Positions 1-9,128 of a DNA stretch of 64,000 nt are shown here, piece after piece. Numbering within the stretch: the first letter of the stretch is position 1; every line of letters starts with the position of its first letter. The DNA is from Amorphoplanes digitatis (GTDB lineage: Bacteria > Actinomycetota > Actinomycetes > Mycobacteriales > Micromonosporaceae). The stretch covers positions 5,388,501-5,452,500 of the forward strand of contig NZ_JACHNH010000001.1 of NCBI RefSeq assembly GCF_014205335.1. Reading direction: 5' to 3'. The position numbers were made by a program, and so were the translations under genes. A model generated the notes under the pieces. That model saw only the letters and a list, made by a program, of their open reading frames with translations. It was not told the origin of the DNA and made no database searches.

Positions 1-2
1 GC

Positions 3-551
3 GAATCCGGCTCGGCTCAGGAGGCGACCCGCCGCATCCCCGCGCTGCGTCCCGACGTTGCCGTGCTCGACGCCCGGCTGCCCGACGGCAACGGCATCGA
101 CGTCTGCCGCGACATCCGGGCCGTCGACTCGACCATCAAGGGCCTGATCCTGACCTCGTACGAGGACGACGAGGCGCTCTTCGCGGCGATCATGGCCGGC
201 GCCTCGGGGTACGTGCTGAAGCAGATCCGCGGCACCGACCTGGTCGACGCCGTCCGCCGGGTCGCCGCCGGGCAGTCGCTGCTCGACCCGGCCGTCACCC
301 AGCGGGTGCTGGAACGCATCCGCAACGGCGTCGAACAGCCCCGCGAGCTGGCCTCGCTCACCGACCAGGAACGCAAGATCCTCGAGTACGTCGCCGAAGG
401 GCTCACCAACCGCGAGATCGCCGGCCGGATGTTCCTGGCGGAGAAGACCGTCAAGAACTACGTCTCCAGCCTGCTCGCCAAGCTCGGCCTCGAGCGGCGC
501 ACCCAGGCAGCGGTGCTGGCCACCCGGCTGCTCGGCGAGCATCCACATTGA
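3..551 (+). CDS. DevR/DosR-like NarL-family response regulator (5' end outside window)
   Basis: The C-terminal 182 residues of a receiver plus LuxR-type helix-turn-helix regulator are present; the first part lies left of the window. The phosphoacceptor aspartate is in LDARLPDGNGID, followed by LILTSY and ASGYVLKQI (receiver switch residues and lysine). The DNA-binding end reads LTDQERKILEYVAEGLTNREIA and AEKTVKNYVSSLLAKLGLERRTQAA. From memory this is close to the mycobacterial dormancy regulator DevR/DosR and its actinobacterial relatives (OsdR). Family knowledge: phosphorylated by heme sensor kinases (DevS/DosT) under hypoxia or NO. The downstream gene pair carries boxes resembling DevR sites, which supports this reading. 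No sensor kinase is visible; it may lie upstream of the edge. Confidence 0.88.
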   Translation, partial: ESGSAQEATRRIPALRPDVAVLDARLPDGNGIDVCRDIRAVDSTIKGLILTSYEDDEALFAAIMAGASGYVLKQIRGTDLVDAVRRVAAGQSLLDPAVTQRVLERIRNGVEQPRELASLTDQERKILEYVAEGLTNREIAGRMFLAEKTVKNYVSSLLAKLGLERRTQAAVLATRLLGEHPH

Positions 552-566
552 TCACGGCGGCCGGGT

Positions 567-1571
567 TCAGGGCAGCAGCACCAGGCTCGCCGGCACCCGG
601 CCGGCCAGCATGTCCTCGATGGATCCGTTGATGTCGTCGAGCCGGCGGGTCTCGTAGCGCACCCGGGTGCGCCCGGCGGCGTGCAGCCGGAAGACCTCGG
701 TCAGGTCGGCGCGGGTGCCGACGATCGAGCCGATCACCCGGACGTCCTTGAGCACCTCCTGGAAGACCGGCATCCCGTCGTCGCGCAGCGGCGACGCCAG
801 GACCAGCCGGCCGCCGCGGCGCAGCGAGGCGTGCGCCTGCTCGACGACCCGCGGGCCGGGGGCGAGGACGACGGCGACGTCGGCGCCGCCGAGTGCCCCG
901 ATCGCCGAGATCGGATCGATCTCGGCGGCGTTGACGACGTGGGCCGCGCCGAGCCGCTTGGCCATGACCAGTCTCTCCTCGGTGACGTCGACCGCGACGC
1001 ACTCGCCGCCGAGGATCCCGGCGTACTGCAGGGCCAGGTGGCCGGGGCCGTCGATGCCGAAGACCGCCACCCGGGCGCCCGGGCCGACGCCGCCGGCCTT
1101 GACGGCCCGGTAGCCGGTGACGCCGGCGCAGGTCAGCGGGGCCGCCTCGGCGGGGTCGAGGCCCTCCGGCACGCCGACGACGTACCCGGCGCCGGCCACG
1201 GCGAACTCGGCGTGGCCGCCGTCGACCGCGTAGCCGGTGTCGAGCTGCCGGGCGCAGATCGTCTCCCAGCCGGTGACGCAGTACTCGCAGGCGCCGCAGG
1301 CGCGCTCCAGCCAGGGGATCGCCACCCGGTCACCGACGGCGGGCCGGGTGACGCCGGCGCCCGCCTTCTCGACGATGCCGACGCCCTCGTGGCCGGGTAT
1401 GAACGGCGGCTGCGGCCGGACCGGCCAGTCGCCGCGGGCCGCGTGGATGTCGGTGTGGCACAGGCCGCTCGCCTCGATCCGCACCCGGACCTGCCCGGGA
1501 CCGGGCTCGGGCAGCGGCACCCTCCTGACCTCCAGCGGCCGGTCGAAGCCGGTCACCATGGCTGCGCGCAT
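567..1571 (-). CDS. Zinc-dependent alcohol dehydrogenase (medium-chain, AdhP-like)
   Basis: A 334-residue medium-chain dehydrogenase that would oxidise alcohols or reduce aldehydes with NAD(P)(H) in the cytoplasm. Catalytic zinc ligands are visible as C38 (GLCHTD), H61-E62 (GHEGVG) and C148 (TCAGVTGY). Structural zinc ligands are C92, C95, C98 and C106 (CGACEYC...C). The nucleotide-binding loop is GIDGPG near residue 172 where GxGGxG is usual, a small deviation. The ATG at 1571 was chosen because GGGGGT lies just upstream and the family starts MRAAMV; the frame stays open further upstream to a TTG. It is divergent from the phosphoketolase, and a DevR-like box sits 58-71 bp upstream. A role in fermentative redox balance under oxygen limitation is inferred. 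Confidence 0.88.
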   Translation of the reverse strand: MRAAMVTGFDRPLEVRRVPLPEPGPGQVRVRIEASGLCHTDIHAARGDWPVRPQPPFIPGHEGVGIVEKAGAGVTRPAVGDRVAIPWLERACGACEYCVTGWETICARQLDTGYAVDGGHAEFAVAGAGYVVGVPEGLDPAEAAPLTCAGVTGYRAVKAGGVGPGARVAVFGIDGPGHLALQYAGILGGECVAVDVTEERLVMAKRLGAAHVVNAAEIDPISAIGALGGADVAVVLAPGPRVVEQAHASLRRGGRLVLASPLRDDGMPVFQEVLKDVRVIGSIVGTRADLTEVFRLHAAGRTRVRYETRRLDDINGSIEDMLAGRVPASLVLLP

Positions 1572-1628
1572 CGACGTACCCCCGTCCTCGTCTCGACTCA
1601 ACCTCGCCGAAGATCGCGTGCGCCGTTA

Positions 1629-1642
1629 GGGCCGAACGGCCC
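1629..1642. promoter_or_regulatory. DevR/DosR-like box upstream of alcohol dehydrogenase
   Basis: GGGCCGAACGGCCC, flanked by A and T, is a near-perfect inverted repeat between the divergent dehydrogenase and phosphoketolase genes. It resembles the mycobacterial DevR consensus core GGGACTWWAGTCCC and matches 12 of 14 positions of the second box at 1717-1730. Its place 58-71 bp upstream of the dehydrogenase ATG fits an activator site. Binding is inferred. Confidence 0.6.
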
Positions 1643-1716
1643 TGACACCCGGGACTACTGAGGGCTCGATCGCCGTTCCACGGCGGCGGGGCGGACCTCA
1701 GGGTTAACGTGCTTGA

Positions 1717-1730
1717 GGGCCGAAAGTCCC
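1717..1730. promoter_or_regulatory. DevR/DosR-like box upstream of phosphoketolase
   Basis: GGGCCGAAAGTCCC (reverse complement GGGACTTTCGGCCC), flanked by TTGA and TCGG, lies 86 bp upstream of the phosphoketolase GTG. One half-site (GGGACT on the minus strand) matches the DevR half-site exactly. It shares the GGGCCGAA core with the box at 1629-1642. The regulator encoded at the left edge is the obvious candidate to bind it (inference). Confidence 0.65.
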
Positions 1731-1815
1731 TCGGGGTATGCCTTCCGTGCCTCGGAACGGGTCTCGCCCGGACCTACGCTCGAGACAAGCCGAGAACTGC
1801 GAAGGGGATATCGCT

Positions 1816-4215
1816 GTGACCGCGGTCGTGACCGAACCTCGTACGCTCCCCGAACTCGACGAGACCGACCTTGCCCGGCTGGACGCCTGGTGGCGGGCCA
1901 ACAACTACCTGACCATCGGTCAGATCTATCTGCAGGACAACGCGCTGCTGCACGAGCCGCTGACCCCCGCGCACATCAAGCCGCGGCTGCTCGGCCACTG
2001 GGGCACCAGCCCCGGCCTCTCGCTGATCTACGCACACGTGTCCCGGCTGATCCGCTACACCGGCCAACAGGCCATCTACCTCGCCGGACCCGGACACGGC
2101 GGCCCCGCCCTGGTCGCCGCCGGCTACCTCGAGGGCGCCTACACCGAGATCTACCCCAAGATCAGCCAGGACGAGGCCGGCATGCTGCGCCTGTTCCGGC
2201 AGTTCTCCAGCCCCGGCGGAATACCCAGCCACGTCTCGGTCACCACGCCTGGCTCGATCCACGAGGGCGGCGAACTCGGCTACGTGCTGGTCCACGCGTT
2301 CGGCGCGGTCATGGACAACCCGGACCTGCTCGCGATCGCGGTGGTCGGCGACGGCGAGGCCGAGACCGGACCCCTGGAGGGCTCCTGGAAGGGCGTCTCC
2401 TTCCTCAACCCCAAGCACGACGGCGCCGTCCTGCCGATCCTGCACCTCAACGGCGCCAAGATCGCCGGCCCGACCGTGCTGGCCCGCAAGGACCCGAACG
2501 AGGTACGCGCCCTGCTCCGCGGCCACGGCTACGACGTGGTCGAGGTCGAGGGCGACGACGTGCCCGGCATGCACTTCCGCTTCGCCGCCGCGCTGGGCAC
2601 CGCCTGGCGGCGGATCCGCGAGATCCAGACCGCGGCCCGCGAGGGCGACTGGGACGGCAGCCGGCCGACCTGGCCGATGATCGTCCTGCGGTCGCCGAAG
2701 GGCTGGACCGGGCCGGACGAGGTCGACGGCGTCAAGGTCACCGGTACCTGGCGCTCGCACCAGGTACCGCTCTCCGGCGTACGCGACAACCCGGAGCACC
2801 TGGCGATGCTCGAGCGCTGGCTCAGGTCGTACCGTCCGGAGGAGCTCTTCGACCGCACCGGCGCGCCCAACGCCCTGATCCGGGAGCAGTCGCCGAAGGG
2901 CGACCTGCGGATGAGCGCCACCCCGCACGCCAACGGCGGCCTGCTCACCCGCGACCTGGACCTGCCCGACTTCCGCGGCTACGCCCTGGACGTGGCCGCG
3001 CCGGCCACCACGCGTGCGGAGTCGACCCGCAAGCTGGGCGAGCTGATGCGCGACATCTACCGCCGCAACCCGGACAACTTCCGGCTCTTCTGCCCGGACG
3101 AGACGAACAGCAACCGCCTCGGCGCGGTCTTCGAGGTCTCCGACCGGACATTCATGGAGCGGGTCACCCCGGACGACGTCAAGCTCGGCCGGGACGGCCG
3201 GGTGGTCGAGGTGCTCTCCGAGCACAGCTGCCACGGCTGGCTGGAGGGCTACAACCTCACCGGACGGCACGGCATGTTCGCCACCTACGAGGCGTTCGCC
3301 ATGGTCAGCGCCTCGCAGACGGTGCAGCACGGCAAATGGCTGCAGGAGGCCAGGAACCTGCCCTGGCGCGCCAAGGTGCCCAGCCTCAACGTCCTGCTCA
3401 CCTCGACGTGCTGGCGCAACGACCACAACGGCTTCTCGCACCAGGGACCCGGCCTGATCCAGGTGGTGCTGACCCAGCACGGCGACGTGGCCCGGGTCTA
3501 CCTGCCGCCGGACGCGAACTGCCTGCTGTCGGTGGCCGACCACTGCTTCCGGTCCCGCTCGTACGTCAACCTGATCGTCATCGACAAGCAGCCGCAGCTC
3601 CAGTACCTGACGATGGACGAGGCGATCGAGCACTGCACCCGCGGCGCCGGCGTCTGGGAATGGGCCGGCACCGACGACGGCACCAGCGACCCGGACATCG
3701 TGCTGGCCTGCGCCGGCGACGTCGTCACCATGGAGACCGTCGCCGCCGCGCAGATCCTCAAGGAGCGGCTGCCCGGCTTCAAGACCCGGGTCGTCAACAT
3801 CGTCGACCTCATGACGCTGCCCCGGCCCAAGGACCACCCGCACGGCATGAGCGAGACCCAGTTCACCGAGCTGTTCACCGACACCGTCGACGTGATCTCC
3901 TCGTTCCACGGCTACCTCGGCGGGATCCATCAGCTCGTGCACGGCCGGCCCGACGCCGACCGGTTCCACGTGCGCGGGTTCATCGAGGAGGGCACCACCA
4001 CGACCCCGTTCGACATGACCGTGCGCAACCAGGTCTCCCGTTACCACCTGGTCATGGACGCCATCAACAACGCCAAGCGGCTGCCGCGCGGCGCCACCGA
4101 GCTCAAGGCCTGGTGTGTGGCGCAGCTCGCCCGGCACGACGCGTACATCGTCGAGCATCTCGAGGACATGCCCGAGGTCCGCGACTGGACCCTCGCCGAC
4201 CGCACGACCGGATAG
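1816..4215 (+). CDS. xfp: Xylulose-5-phosphate/fructose-6-phosphate phosphoketolase
   Basis: A full-length (799-residue) thiamine-diphosphate enzyme that cleaves xylulose 5-phosphate or fructose 6-phosphate with phosphate to give acetyl phosphate plus glyceraldehyde 3-phosphate or erythrose 4-phosphate. Family signatures are strong: AGPGHGGPA, the ThDP/Mg stretch GDGEAETGPLEGSW, CWRNDHNGFSHQGPG in the middle domain and the C-terminal HGRPD/VRGFIEEGTTTTPFDM region. The GTG at 1816 is preceded by GAAGGGGAT; upstream in-frame codons look non-coding. A DevR-like box lies 86 bp upstream. The product acetyl phosphate yields ATP through acetate kinase without oxygen, which fits induction under hypoxia. 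The permease gene follows 48 bp downstream and may be cotranscribed. Confidence 0.97.
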   Translation: MTAVVTEPRTLPELDETDLARLDAWWRANNYLTIGQIYLQDNALLHEPLTPAHIKPRLLGHWGTSPGLSLIYAHVSRLIRYTGQQAIYLAGPGHGGPALVAAGYLEGAYTEIYPKISQDEAGMLRLFRQFSSPGGIPSHVSVTTPGSIHEGGELGYVLVHAFGAVMDNPDLLAIAVVGDGEAETGPLEGSWKGVSFLNPKHDGAVLPILHLNGAKIAGPTVLARKDPNEVRALLRGHGYDVVEVEGDDVPGMHFRFAAALGTAWRRIREIQTAAREGDWDGSRPTWPMIVLRSPKGWTGPDEVDGVKVTGTWRSHQVPLSGVRDNPEHLAMLERWLRSYRPEELFDRTGAPNALIREQSPKGDLRMSATPHANGGLLTRDLDLPDFRGYALDVAAPATTRAESTRKLGELMRDIYRRNPDNFRLFCPDETNSNRLGAVFEVSDRTFMERVTPDDVKLGRDGRVVEVLSEHSCHGWLEGYNLTGRHGMFATYEAFAMVSASQTVQHGKWLQEARNLPWRAKVPSLNVLLTSTCWRNDHNGFSHQGPGLIQVVLTQHGDVARVYLPPDANCLLSVADHCFRSRSYVNLIVIDKQPQLQYLTMDEAIEHCTRGAGVWEWAGTDDGTSDPDIVLACAGDVVTMETVAAAQILKERLPGFKTRVVNIVDLMTLPRPKDHPHGMSETQFTELFTDTVDVISSFHGYLGGIHQLVHGRPDADRFHVRGFIEEGTTTTPFDMTVRNQVSRYHLVMDAINNAKRLPRGATELKAWCVAQLARHDAYIVEHLEDMPEVRDWTLADRTTG

Positions 4216-4263
4216 GGCCCGCACCGGAGCGGCCCGTGCCGGGGTGTCGTACCGTGATGCCTC

Positions 4264-6261
4264 GTGGCTAAGAGAGAACGGGCGCGGGCCGCCAAGGAGC
4301 CGGTCATACCGGCGGTGGTGGACGTCGTCGCGACACGCGCACAACCCTCCGGCGGGCTGGCCCGCTGGCTGCTCGAGCACAAGGTGCCGCCGGTCGGCCC
4401 GGCCGCCGCCGAGGCGCACTCCGAGCAGCACGCCTGGTGGAAGGTCATGTGCCTGACCGGCGTGGACTACTTCTCCAGCCTCGCCTACGTGCCGGCCATC
4501 GCCATCGCGGCGGCCGGCGCCGTGTCCCCGCTGGCGACCTTGATCATCGTGGCGCTGACGCTGTTCGGCATGCTGCCGATGTACCGGCGGGTGGCCAAGG
4601 AGAGCCCGCACGGCGCCGGGTCGGTGGCGATGCTGGAGGAGCTGCTGCCGTTCTGGCGCGGCAAGATCTTCGTGCTCGTCCTGCTCGGCTTCGTCGCCAC
4701 CTCGTGGATCATCACGATCACCCTGTCGGCCTCGGACGCCAGCCTGCACGTGCTGGAGAACCCGCACGCGCCCGGCTTCCTGCACGGGCACGCGGTAGCG
4801 CTGACCGTCATCCTGCTGCTGGTCCTCGGCGGGGTGTTCCTGCTCGGCTTCAGCGAGGCCGTAAGCGTCGCCATCCCGCTGGTCGCGATCTTCCTCGGCC
4901 TCAACGCGATAATCATCGGCGCGGGCCTGGTCGAGGTGGTCACCTCGCCGACCGCGTGGTCGGCGTGGACGACCGCGCTCACCAGCCAGGGCGGCAGCTT
5001 CGCCGACCTGGTCGGGCCGGCGTTGTTCGCGTTCCCGTTGCTGGTGCTCGGCCTCTCCGGCTTCGAGACCGGGGTGAGCATGATGCCGCTCGTCGCCTCC
5101 GACGGCGCCGACGCCGAGCAGCGGCTGCGGTCGCGGATCCGCAACAGCCGCAAGCTGCTCACCACCGCCGCGGTCATCATGAGCGTCTACCTGCTCAGCA
5201 GCAGCCTCGTCACCACCATCCTGATCCCGGCCGGTGAGTTCGCCGAGGGCGGCGCCGCCAACGGGCGGGCCCTGGCCTGGCTGGCGCACGAGCAGTTCGG
5301 CGAGACGTTCGGCACCGTCTACGACATCAGCACCGTGCTGATCCTGTGGTTCGCCGGAGCCTCGGCGATGGCCGGACTCGTCAACATCGTGCCCCGCTAC
5401 CTGCCCGGCTACGGCATGGCGCCCGAGTGGGGCCGCGCAGTGCGCCCGGTCGTCCTGGTGTACACCGCGATCAGCGTCGTGCTCACCATCGCGTTCAAGG
5501 CCGACGTCGACGCGCAGGCCGGCGCCTACGCCACCGGCATCCTGGCGATGATGGTCTCCGGCGCCTTCGCCGTCACTGTCTCCGCCTTCCGCCACCGCCA
5601 GCGCTGGGCCACGGCCGGCCTCGCGCTGCTCACCTGCATCCTGGCCTACGCGCTGACCGCGAACATCGTCGACAAGCCCGACGGCATCGCCATCTCCGCC
5701 ATGTTCGTCGCCGGCATCATCACCGTCTCCCTGATCTCCCGGGTCTCCCGCACGACGGAGCTGCGCGCCGACCGCATCGAGTTCGACGACACGGCCCGCG
5801 GGTTCATCACCGACACCCTCGACCACGACGGCCAGATCAACATCATCGCCAACCGCCGCCAGGCCGGCGACGCCGCCGAGTACCGGCTCAAGGAGCGCGA
5901 GCAGCGCGGCGACAACCCCGTGCCCGGCACCGCCGACGTGCTGTTCCTGGAGATCGACGTCATCGACCCGTCGGAGTTCAGCGAGACGCTCACCGTCCGG
6001 GGCGTGCGGGTCGGCCCGCACCGGGTCCTGCGCGCGCAGGCACCCGCCGGCCCCAACGCGATCGCCGCCGTCCTGCTCGCCCTGCGCGACACCACCGGGG
6101 TACGCCCGCACTGCTACTTCGCCTGGGCCGAGGGCAGCCCGCTGGTGCACATGGTCCGGTACTTCCTGCTCGGCCGCGGCGACACCGCGCCCGTGGTCCG
6201 CGAGATCGTCCGCAAGCACGAGCCGGACCCCGCCCGCCGCCCCGCCATCCACGTCGGCTAG
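4264..6261 (+). CDS. APC-superfamily amino acid permease with C-terminal soluble domain
   Basis: A 665-residue membrane protein with about 12 hydrophobic segments between residues 65 and 500. It opens with the WWKVMCLTGVDYFSSLAYVP stretch seen in APC-type transporters, followed by a soluble tail of about 160 residues (from RADRIEFDDTARGF). The substrate cannot be told from sequence; amino acid or other small cation/proton symport is the family expectation. The start is GTG at 4264, 48 bp after phosphoketolase on the same strand, suggesting one operon. The kdpC remnant begins just after its stop. A potassium-transporter role is possible given the kdp context, but nothing in the sequence proves it. 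Confidence 0.75.
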   Translation: MAKRERARAAKEPVIPAVVDVVATRAQPSGGLARWLLEHKVPPVGPAAAEAHSEQHAWWKVMCLTGVDYFSSLAYVPAIAIAAAGAVSPLATLIIVALTLFGMLPMYRRVAKESPHGAGSVAMLEELLPFWRGKIFVLVLLGFVATSWIITITLSASDASLHVLENPHAPGFLHGHAVALTVILLLVLGGVFLLGFSEAVSVAIPLVAIFLGLNAIIIGAGLVEVVTSPTAWSAWTTALTSQGGSFADLVGPALFAFPLLVLGLSGFETGVSMMPLVASDGADAEQRLRSRIRNSRKLLTTAAVIMSVYLLSSSLVTTILIPAGEFAEGGAANGRALAWLAHEQFGETFGTVYDISTVLILWFAGASAMAGLVNIVPRYLPGYGMAPEWGRAVRPVVLVYTAISVVLTIAFKADVDAQAGAYATGILAMMVSGAFAVTVSAFRHRQRWATAGLALLTCILAYALTANIVDKPDGIAISAMFVAGIITVSLISRVSRTTELRADRIEFDDTARGFITDTLDHDGQINIIANRRQAGDAAEYRLKEREQRGDNPVPGTADVLFLEIDVIDPSEFSETLTVRGVRVGPHRVLRAQAPAGPNAIAAVLLALRDTTGVRPHCYFAWAEGSPLVHMVRYFLLGRGDTAPVVREIVRKHEPDPARRPAIHVG

Positions 6262-6289
6262 CCGGGCCGGCGTCAACGGCGGGTCAAGA

Positions 6290-6616
6290 ATGGCGTGGCG
6301 GCGTAGTCATCGCGTCAATACCGCTGACAACTACCGCGCCCTCGGCGGGGTGATCACCCCGATCCGCGGCGACGCGGCGGCGCACCCGGCCGTGCCCGCC
6401 GACGCCGTCACGGCCTCCGGCAGCGGCCTCGACCCGCACATCAGCCCCGCGTACGCCGAGCTCCAGGTGCCGCGGGTCGCCCGGATCCGCGGCCTGAGCG
6501 AGGACACCGTGCGCACACTGGTACGCGAACACACCGACGGCCGGGCGCTCGGCTTCCTCGGCGAGCCGGGCGTCGACGTCCTGCAACTCAATGTCGCCCT
6601 CGACGAGCGACGGTAA
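6290..6616 (+). pseudogene. kdpC 3' remnant (KdpC C-terminal part only)
   Basis: About 83 codons from about 6368 match the C-terminal half of KdpC, the potassium-ATPase accessory subunit. The family signature VTASGSGLDPHISPAYAE is followed by QVPRVARIRGLSEDTVRTLV, EHTDGR, LGFLGEPGVDVLQLN. The N-terminal membrane anchor and first half of KdpC are missing; what precedes (NTADNYRALGGVITPIRG) is not KdpC-like and has no membrane segment. No kdpF, kdpA or kdpB is present, although intact kdpD starts 10 bp after this stop codon. A deletion that removed kdpFAB and the 5' part of kdpC explains this best. The short NTADNY stretch could be the old start of kdpF, but that is a guess. Confidence 0.8.
6346..6361. 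repeat. Perfect 16-bp palindrome at the kdpC deletion joint
   Basis: CGGGGTGATCACCCCG is a perfect 16-bp palindrome a few bases before the point where KdpC homology begins. It could be an operator for kdpDE or a structure involved in the deletion; nothing distinguishes these. Confidence 0.45.
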
Positions 6617-6626
6617 GGAGACCGGG

Positions 6627-9128
6627 GTGGCCCGCGGGCAGCTACGCATCTACCTTGGTGCCGCACCGGGCGTCGGCAAGACGTACACCATGCTGGAGGA
6701 GGCGCACCGCCGCGCCGAGCGCGGCACCGACATCGTCGTCGGGCTGGTCGAGACGCACGGCCGCGCGCACACCGCCGCGATGATCGGCGACCTGGAGGTG
6801 ATCGCCCGCCGTCGGATGTCCTACCGTGGGGCCGATTTCACCGAGATGGACCTGGACGCGCTCCTGGACCGGTCCCCCGCGGTGGCCGTGGTGGACGAAC
6901 TGGCCCACACCAACGTGCCGGGCTGCCGCAACGCCAAGCGCTGGCAGGACGTGCAAGAACTGCTCAACGCCGGTACCACCGTTCTGACGACGGTCAACGT
7001 GCAGCACTTGGAGTCGCTCAACGACGTGGTCGCGCAGATCACCGGCGTCGAGCAGCGCGAGACCGTGCCCGACGCGGTGGTCCGCGCCGCCGAGCAGGTC
7101 GAGCTGGTCGACATGACCCCGGAGGCGCTGCGCCGGCGGATGGCGCACGGCAACATCTACCGGCCGGAGAAGATCGACGCCGCGCTCGGCAACTACTTCC
7201 GCACCGGCAACCTCACCGCCCTGCGCGAGCTGGCCCTGCTCTGGCTCGCCGACAAGGTCGACGACCAGCTCGACGCCTACCGCGCCGCCCACCGGATCGA
7301 CGCCACCTGGGAGACCCGGGAACGCGTCGTCGTCGCGCTCACCGGCGGCCCGGAGGGCGACACCCTGATCCGCCGGGCCACCCGGATCGCCGACCGCACC
7401 AAGGGTGCCGACCTGCTGGCCGTGCATGTAGCGCGCAACGACGGCCTGGCCGGTGCCGACCCGGCGGCGCTGGCCCGACAGCGGGTCCTGGTCGAGGGCC
7501 TCGGCGGCACCTACCACCAGGTCATGGGCGGGGACGTCCCGGCGGCGCTGCTGGAGTTCGCGCGCGGCGCCAACGCCACCCAGATCGTGCTCGGCGCGTC
7601 CAGCCGCGGGCGGCTCGCCCAGCTCTTCTCCGCCGGCGTCGGCGTCACCACCGCCGCCCGCTCGGGCAGCATCGACGTGCACCTGGTGACCCACGAACGC
7701 GTCCGGCGTGGTCACGTCGCCCGTCGGCTGCCGGCGGCGTTGTCGCGCAGGCGGCGGATCGCCGGGTTCCTGACCGTGCTCGCCGGGTTTCCGGCGCTAA
7801 CCTGGCTGCTGCACGCCGCGTCCCCCACGACGCTGACCAACGACATCCTGCTGTTCCTCGCGGCCGTCGTCGGCGTCGCGCTCATCGGCGGACTGTGGCC
7901 CGCGCTGCTCGCGGCGGTCGGCGGATCGCTGCTGCTCAACTGGTTCTTCACCCCGCCGACCGGCCGTTTCACCATCGCCGAGGGCGCCAACCTGCTCGCC
8001 CTGATCATCTTCGTCGTGGTGGCCGTCGCGGTGAGCTGGGTCGTGGACACCGCCGCCCGCACCACCCGTCGCGCCGCCCAGGCCGGCGCCGACGCGCAGA
8101 CCCTAGCCACCGTCGCCGGCAGCGTGCTGCGCGGCGCCCGGCCGCTGACCGCCCTGCTCGAACGGCTCCGGGAGACGTTCCGCCAGGAGACGGTCACCCT
8201 GCTCGAACGCGACGGTCCCGGGTGGACGGTCGTCGCCTCGGTCGGCGGCGCACCCTGCCCGGCGCCGTCGGAGGCCGACGCCGAGGTGAACGCGGACGAC
8301 CGGCTCACCATCGTCATGCGCGGCCCGGCGCTGCGGGCCAGCGACCGGCGGATCGTGGAGGCCTTCGCCGCGCAGGCCGCCCTCGCCGTGCGGCAGGAGC
8401 GCCTCGCGGCCGAGGCCGCCGCCGCGAAGCCGCTCGCCGAGGCGGACAAGATGCACACCGCGCTGCTCGCGGCCGTCAGCCACGACCTGCGTACCCCGCT
8501 CGCGGCCGCGAAGGCGGCGGTGGCCGGGCTCGCCGCGCAGGACGTGCACCTGGACGACGAGGACCGGGCCGAGCTGCTCGCCACCGCCGACGAGTCACTC
8601 GACAAGCTCGACCGGCTCGTCGCGAACCTGCTCGACATGAGCCGCCTGCAAGCGGGCGCGCTCGGCGTGCACGCCGTCGACCTGGGCGCCGAGGACGTCG
8701 TGCCCCGCGCCCTCGACGACCTCGGCGTGACCATCCCCCTGCACCTGCCGGCCGACCTGCCCGCCGTGCACGCCGACCCCGGCCTGCTCGAACGCATCCT
8801 GGTCAACCTCGTCGCCAACGCACTGCGGCACAGCCCGGCCGGCCGGCCGCCGGTCGTCACCGCCAGCGCGCTGGCCGGCACCATCGAGATCCGGGTCATC
8901 GACCACGGCCCGGGCATCCCGGAGGACCGGTGGGAGGACGTGTTCCTGCCGTTCCAGCGGCTCGGCGACCGCGACAACCACACCGGCGTCGGGCTCGGCC
9001 TCGCACTCTCCCGCGGGCTCACCGAGGTCATGGGCGGCACGCTGACCCCGGAGGAGACACCCGGCGGCGGCCTCACCATGATTCTCGCGCTGCCCGCCGG
9101 CGCGCACGCGACGGAGGTACCCGAATGA
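6627..9128 (+). CDS. kdpD: Osmosensitive potassium-channel sensor histidine kinase KdpD
   Basis: An 833-residue membrane sensor kinase with the complete KdpD layout. It has an N-terminal KdpD domain with Walker A GAAPGVGKT and DELAHTNVPGC (residues 1-210), a universal-stress-like domain (about 230-350), four membrane helices (about 370-480), a GAF-like linker, the H-box SHDLRTPLAA and an ATPase domain with NLVANALRHSP, DHGPGIPED and GVGLGLALSRG. GTG at 6627 is preferred because AAGGAG sits 7 bp upstream; an in-frame ATG at 6591 would overlap the kdpC remnant. It senses potassium limitation or turgor and phosphorylates KdpE. The target kdpFABC operon is deleted here, so the pair must act elsewhere in the genome or be orphaned. 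Confidence 0.97.
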   Translation: MARGQLRIYLGAAPGVGKTYTMLEEAHRRAERGTDIVVGLVETHGRAHTAAMIGDLEVIARRRMSYRGADFTEMDLDALLDRSPAVAVVDELAHTNVPGCRNAKRWQDVQELLNAGTTVLTTVNVQHLESLNDVVAQITGVEQRETVPDAVVRAAEQVELVDMTPEALRRRMAHGNIYRPEKIDAALGNYFRTGNLTALRELALLWLADKVDDQLDAYRAAHRIDATWETRERVVVALTGGPEGDTLIRRATRIADRTKGADLLAVHVARNDGLAGADPAALARQRVLVEGLGGTYHQVMGGDVPAALLEFARGANATQIVLGASSRGRLAQLFSAGVGVTTAARSGSIDVHLVTHERVRRGHVARRLPAALSRRRRIAGFLTVLAGFPALTWLLHAASPTTLTNDILLFLAAVVGVALIGGLWPALLAAVGGSLLLNWFFTPPTGRFTIAEGANLLALIIFVVVAVAVSWVVDTAARTTRRAAQAGADAQTLATVAGSVLRGARPLTALLERLRETFRQETVTLLERDGPGWTVVASVGGAPCPAPSEADAEVNADDRLTIVMRGPALRASDRRIVEAFAAQAALAVRQERLAAEAAAAKPLAEADKMHTALLAAVSHDLRTPLAAAKAAVAGLAAQDVHLDDEDRAELLATADESLDKLDRLVANLLDMSRLQAGALGVHAVDLGAEDVVPRALDDLGVTIPLHLPADLPAVHADPGLLERILVNLVANALRHSPAGRPPVVTASALAGTIEIRVIDHGPGIPEDRWEDVFLPFQRLGDRDNHTGVGLGLALSRGLTEVMGGTLTPEETPGGGLTMILALPAGAHATEVPE

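Noticed and set aside
1651..1665. GGGACTACTGAGGGC between the two DevR-like boxes as a further site
   Set aside because: One half-site fits but the other does not; I could not separate it from chance.
1774..6276. A 1500-codon open frame on the minus strand opposite phosphoketolase and the permease
   Set aside because: Its composition is low-complexity (G, A, D, R, V rich) and it mirrors two strong plus-strand genes; long antisense frames are routine in DNA this GC-rich.
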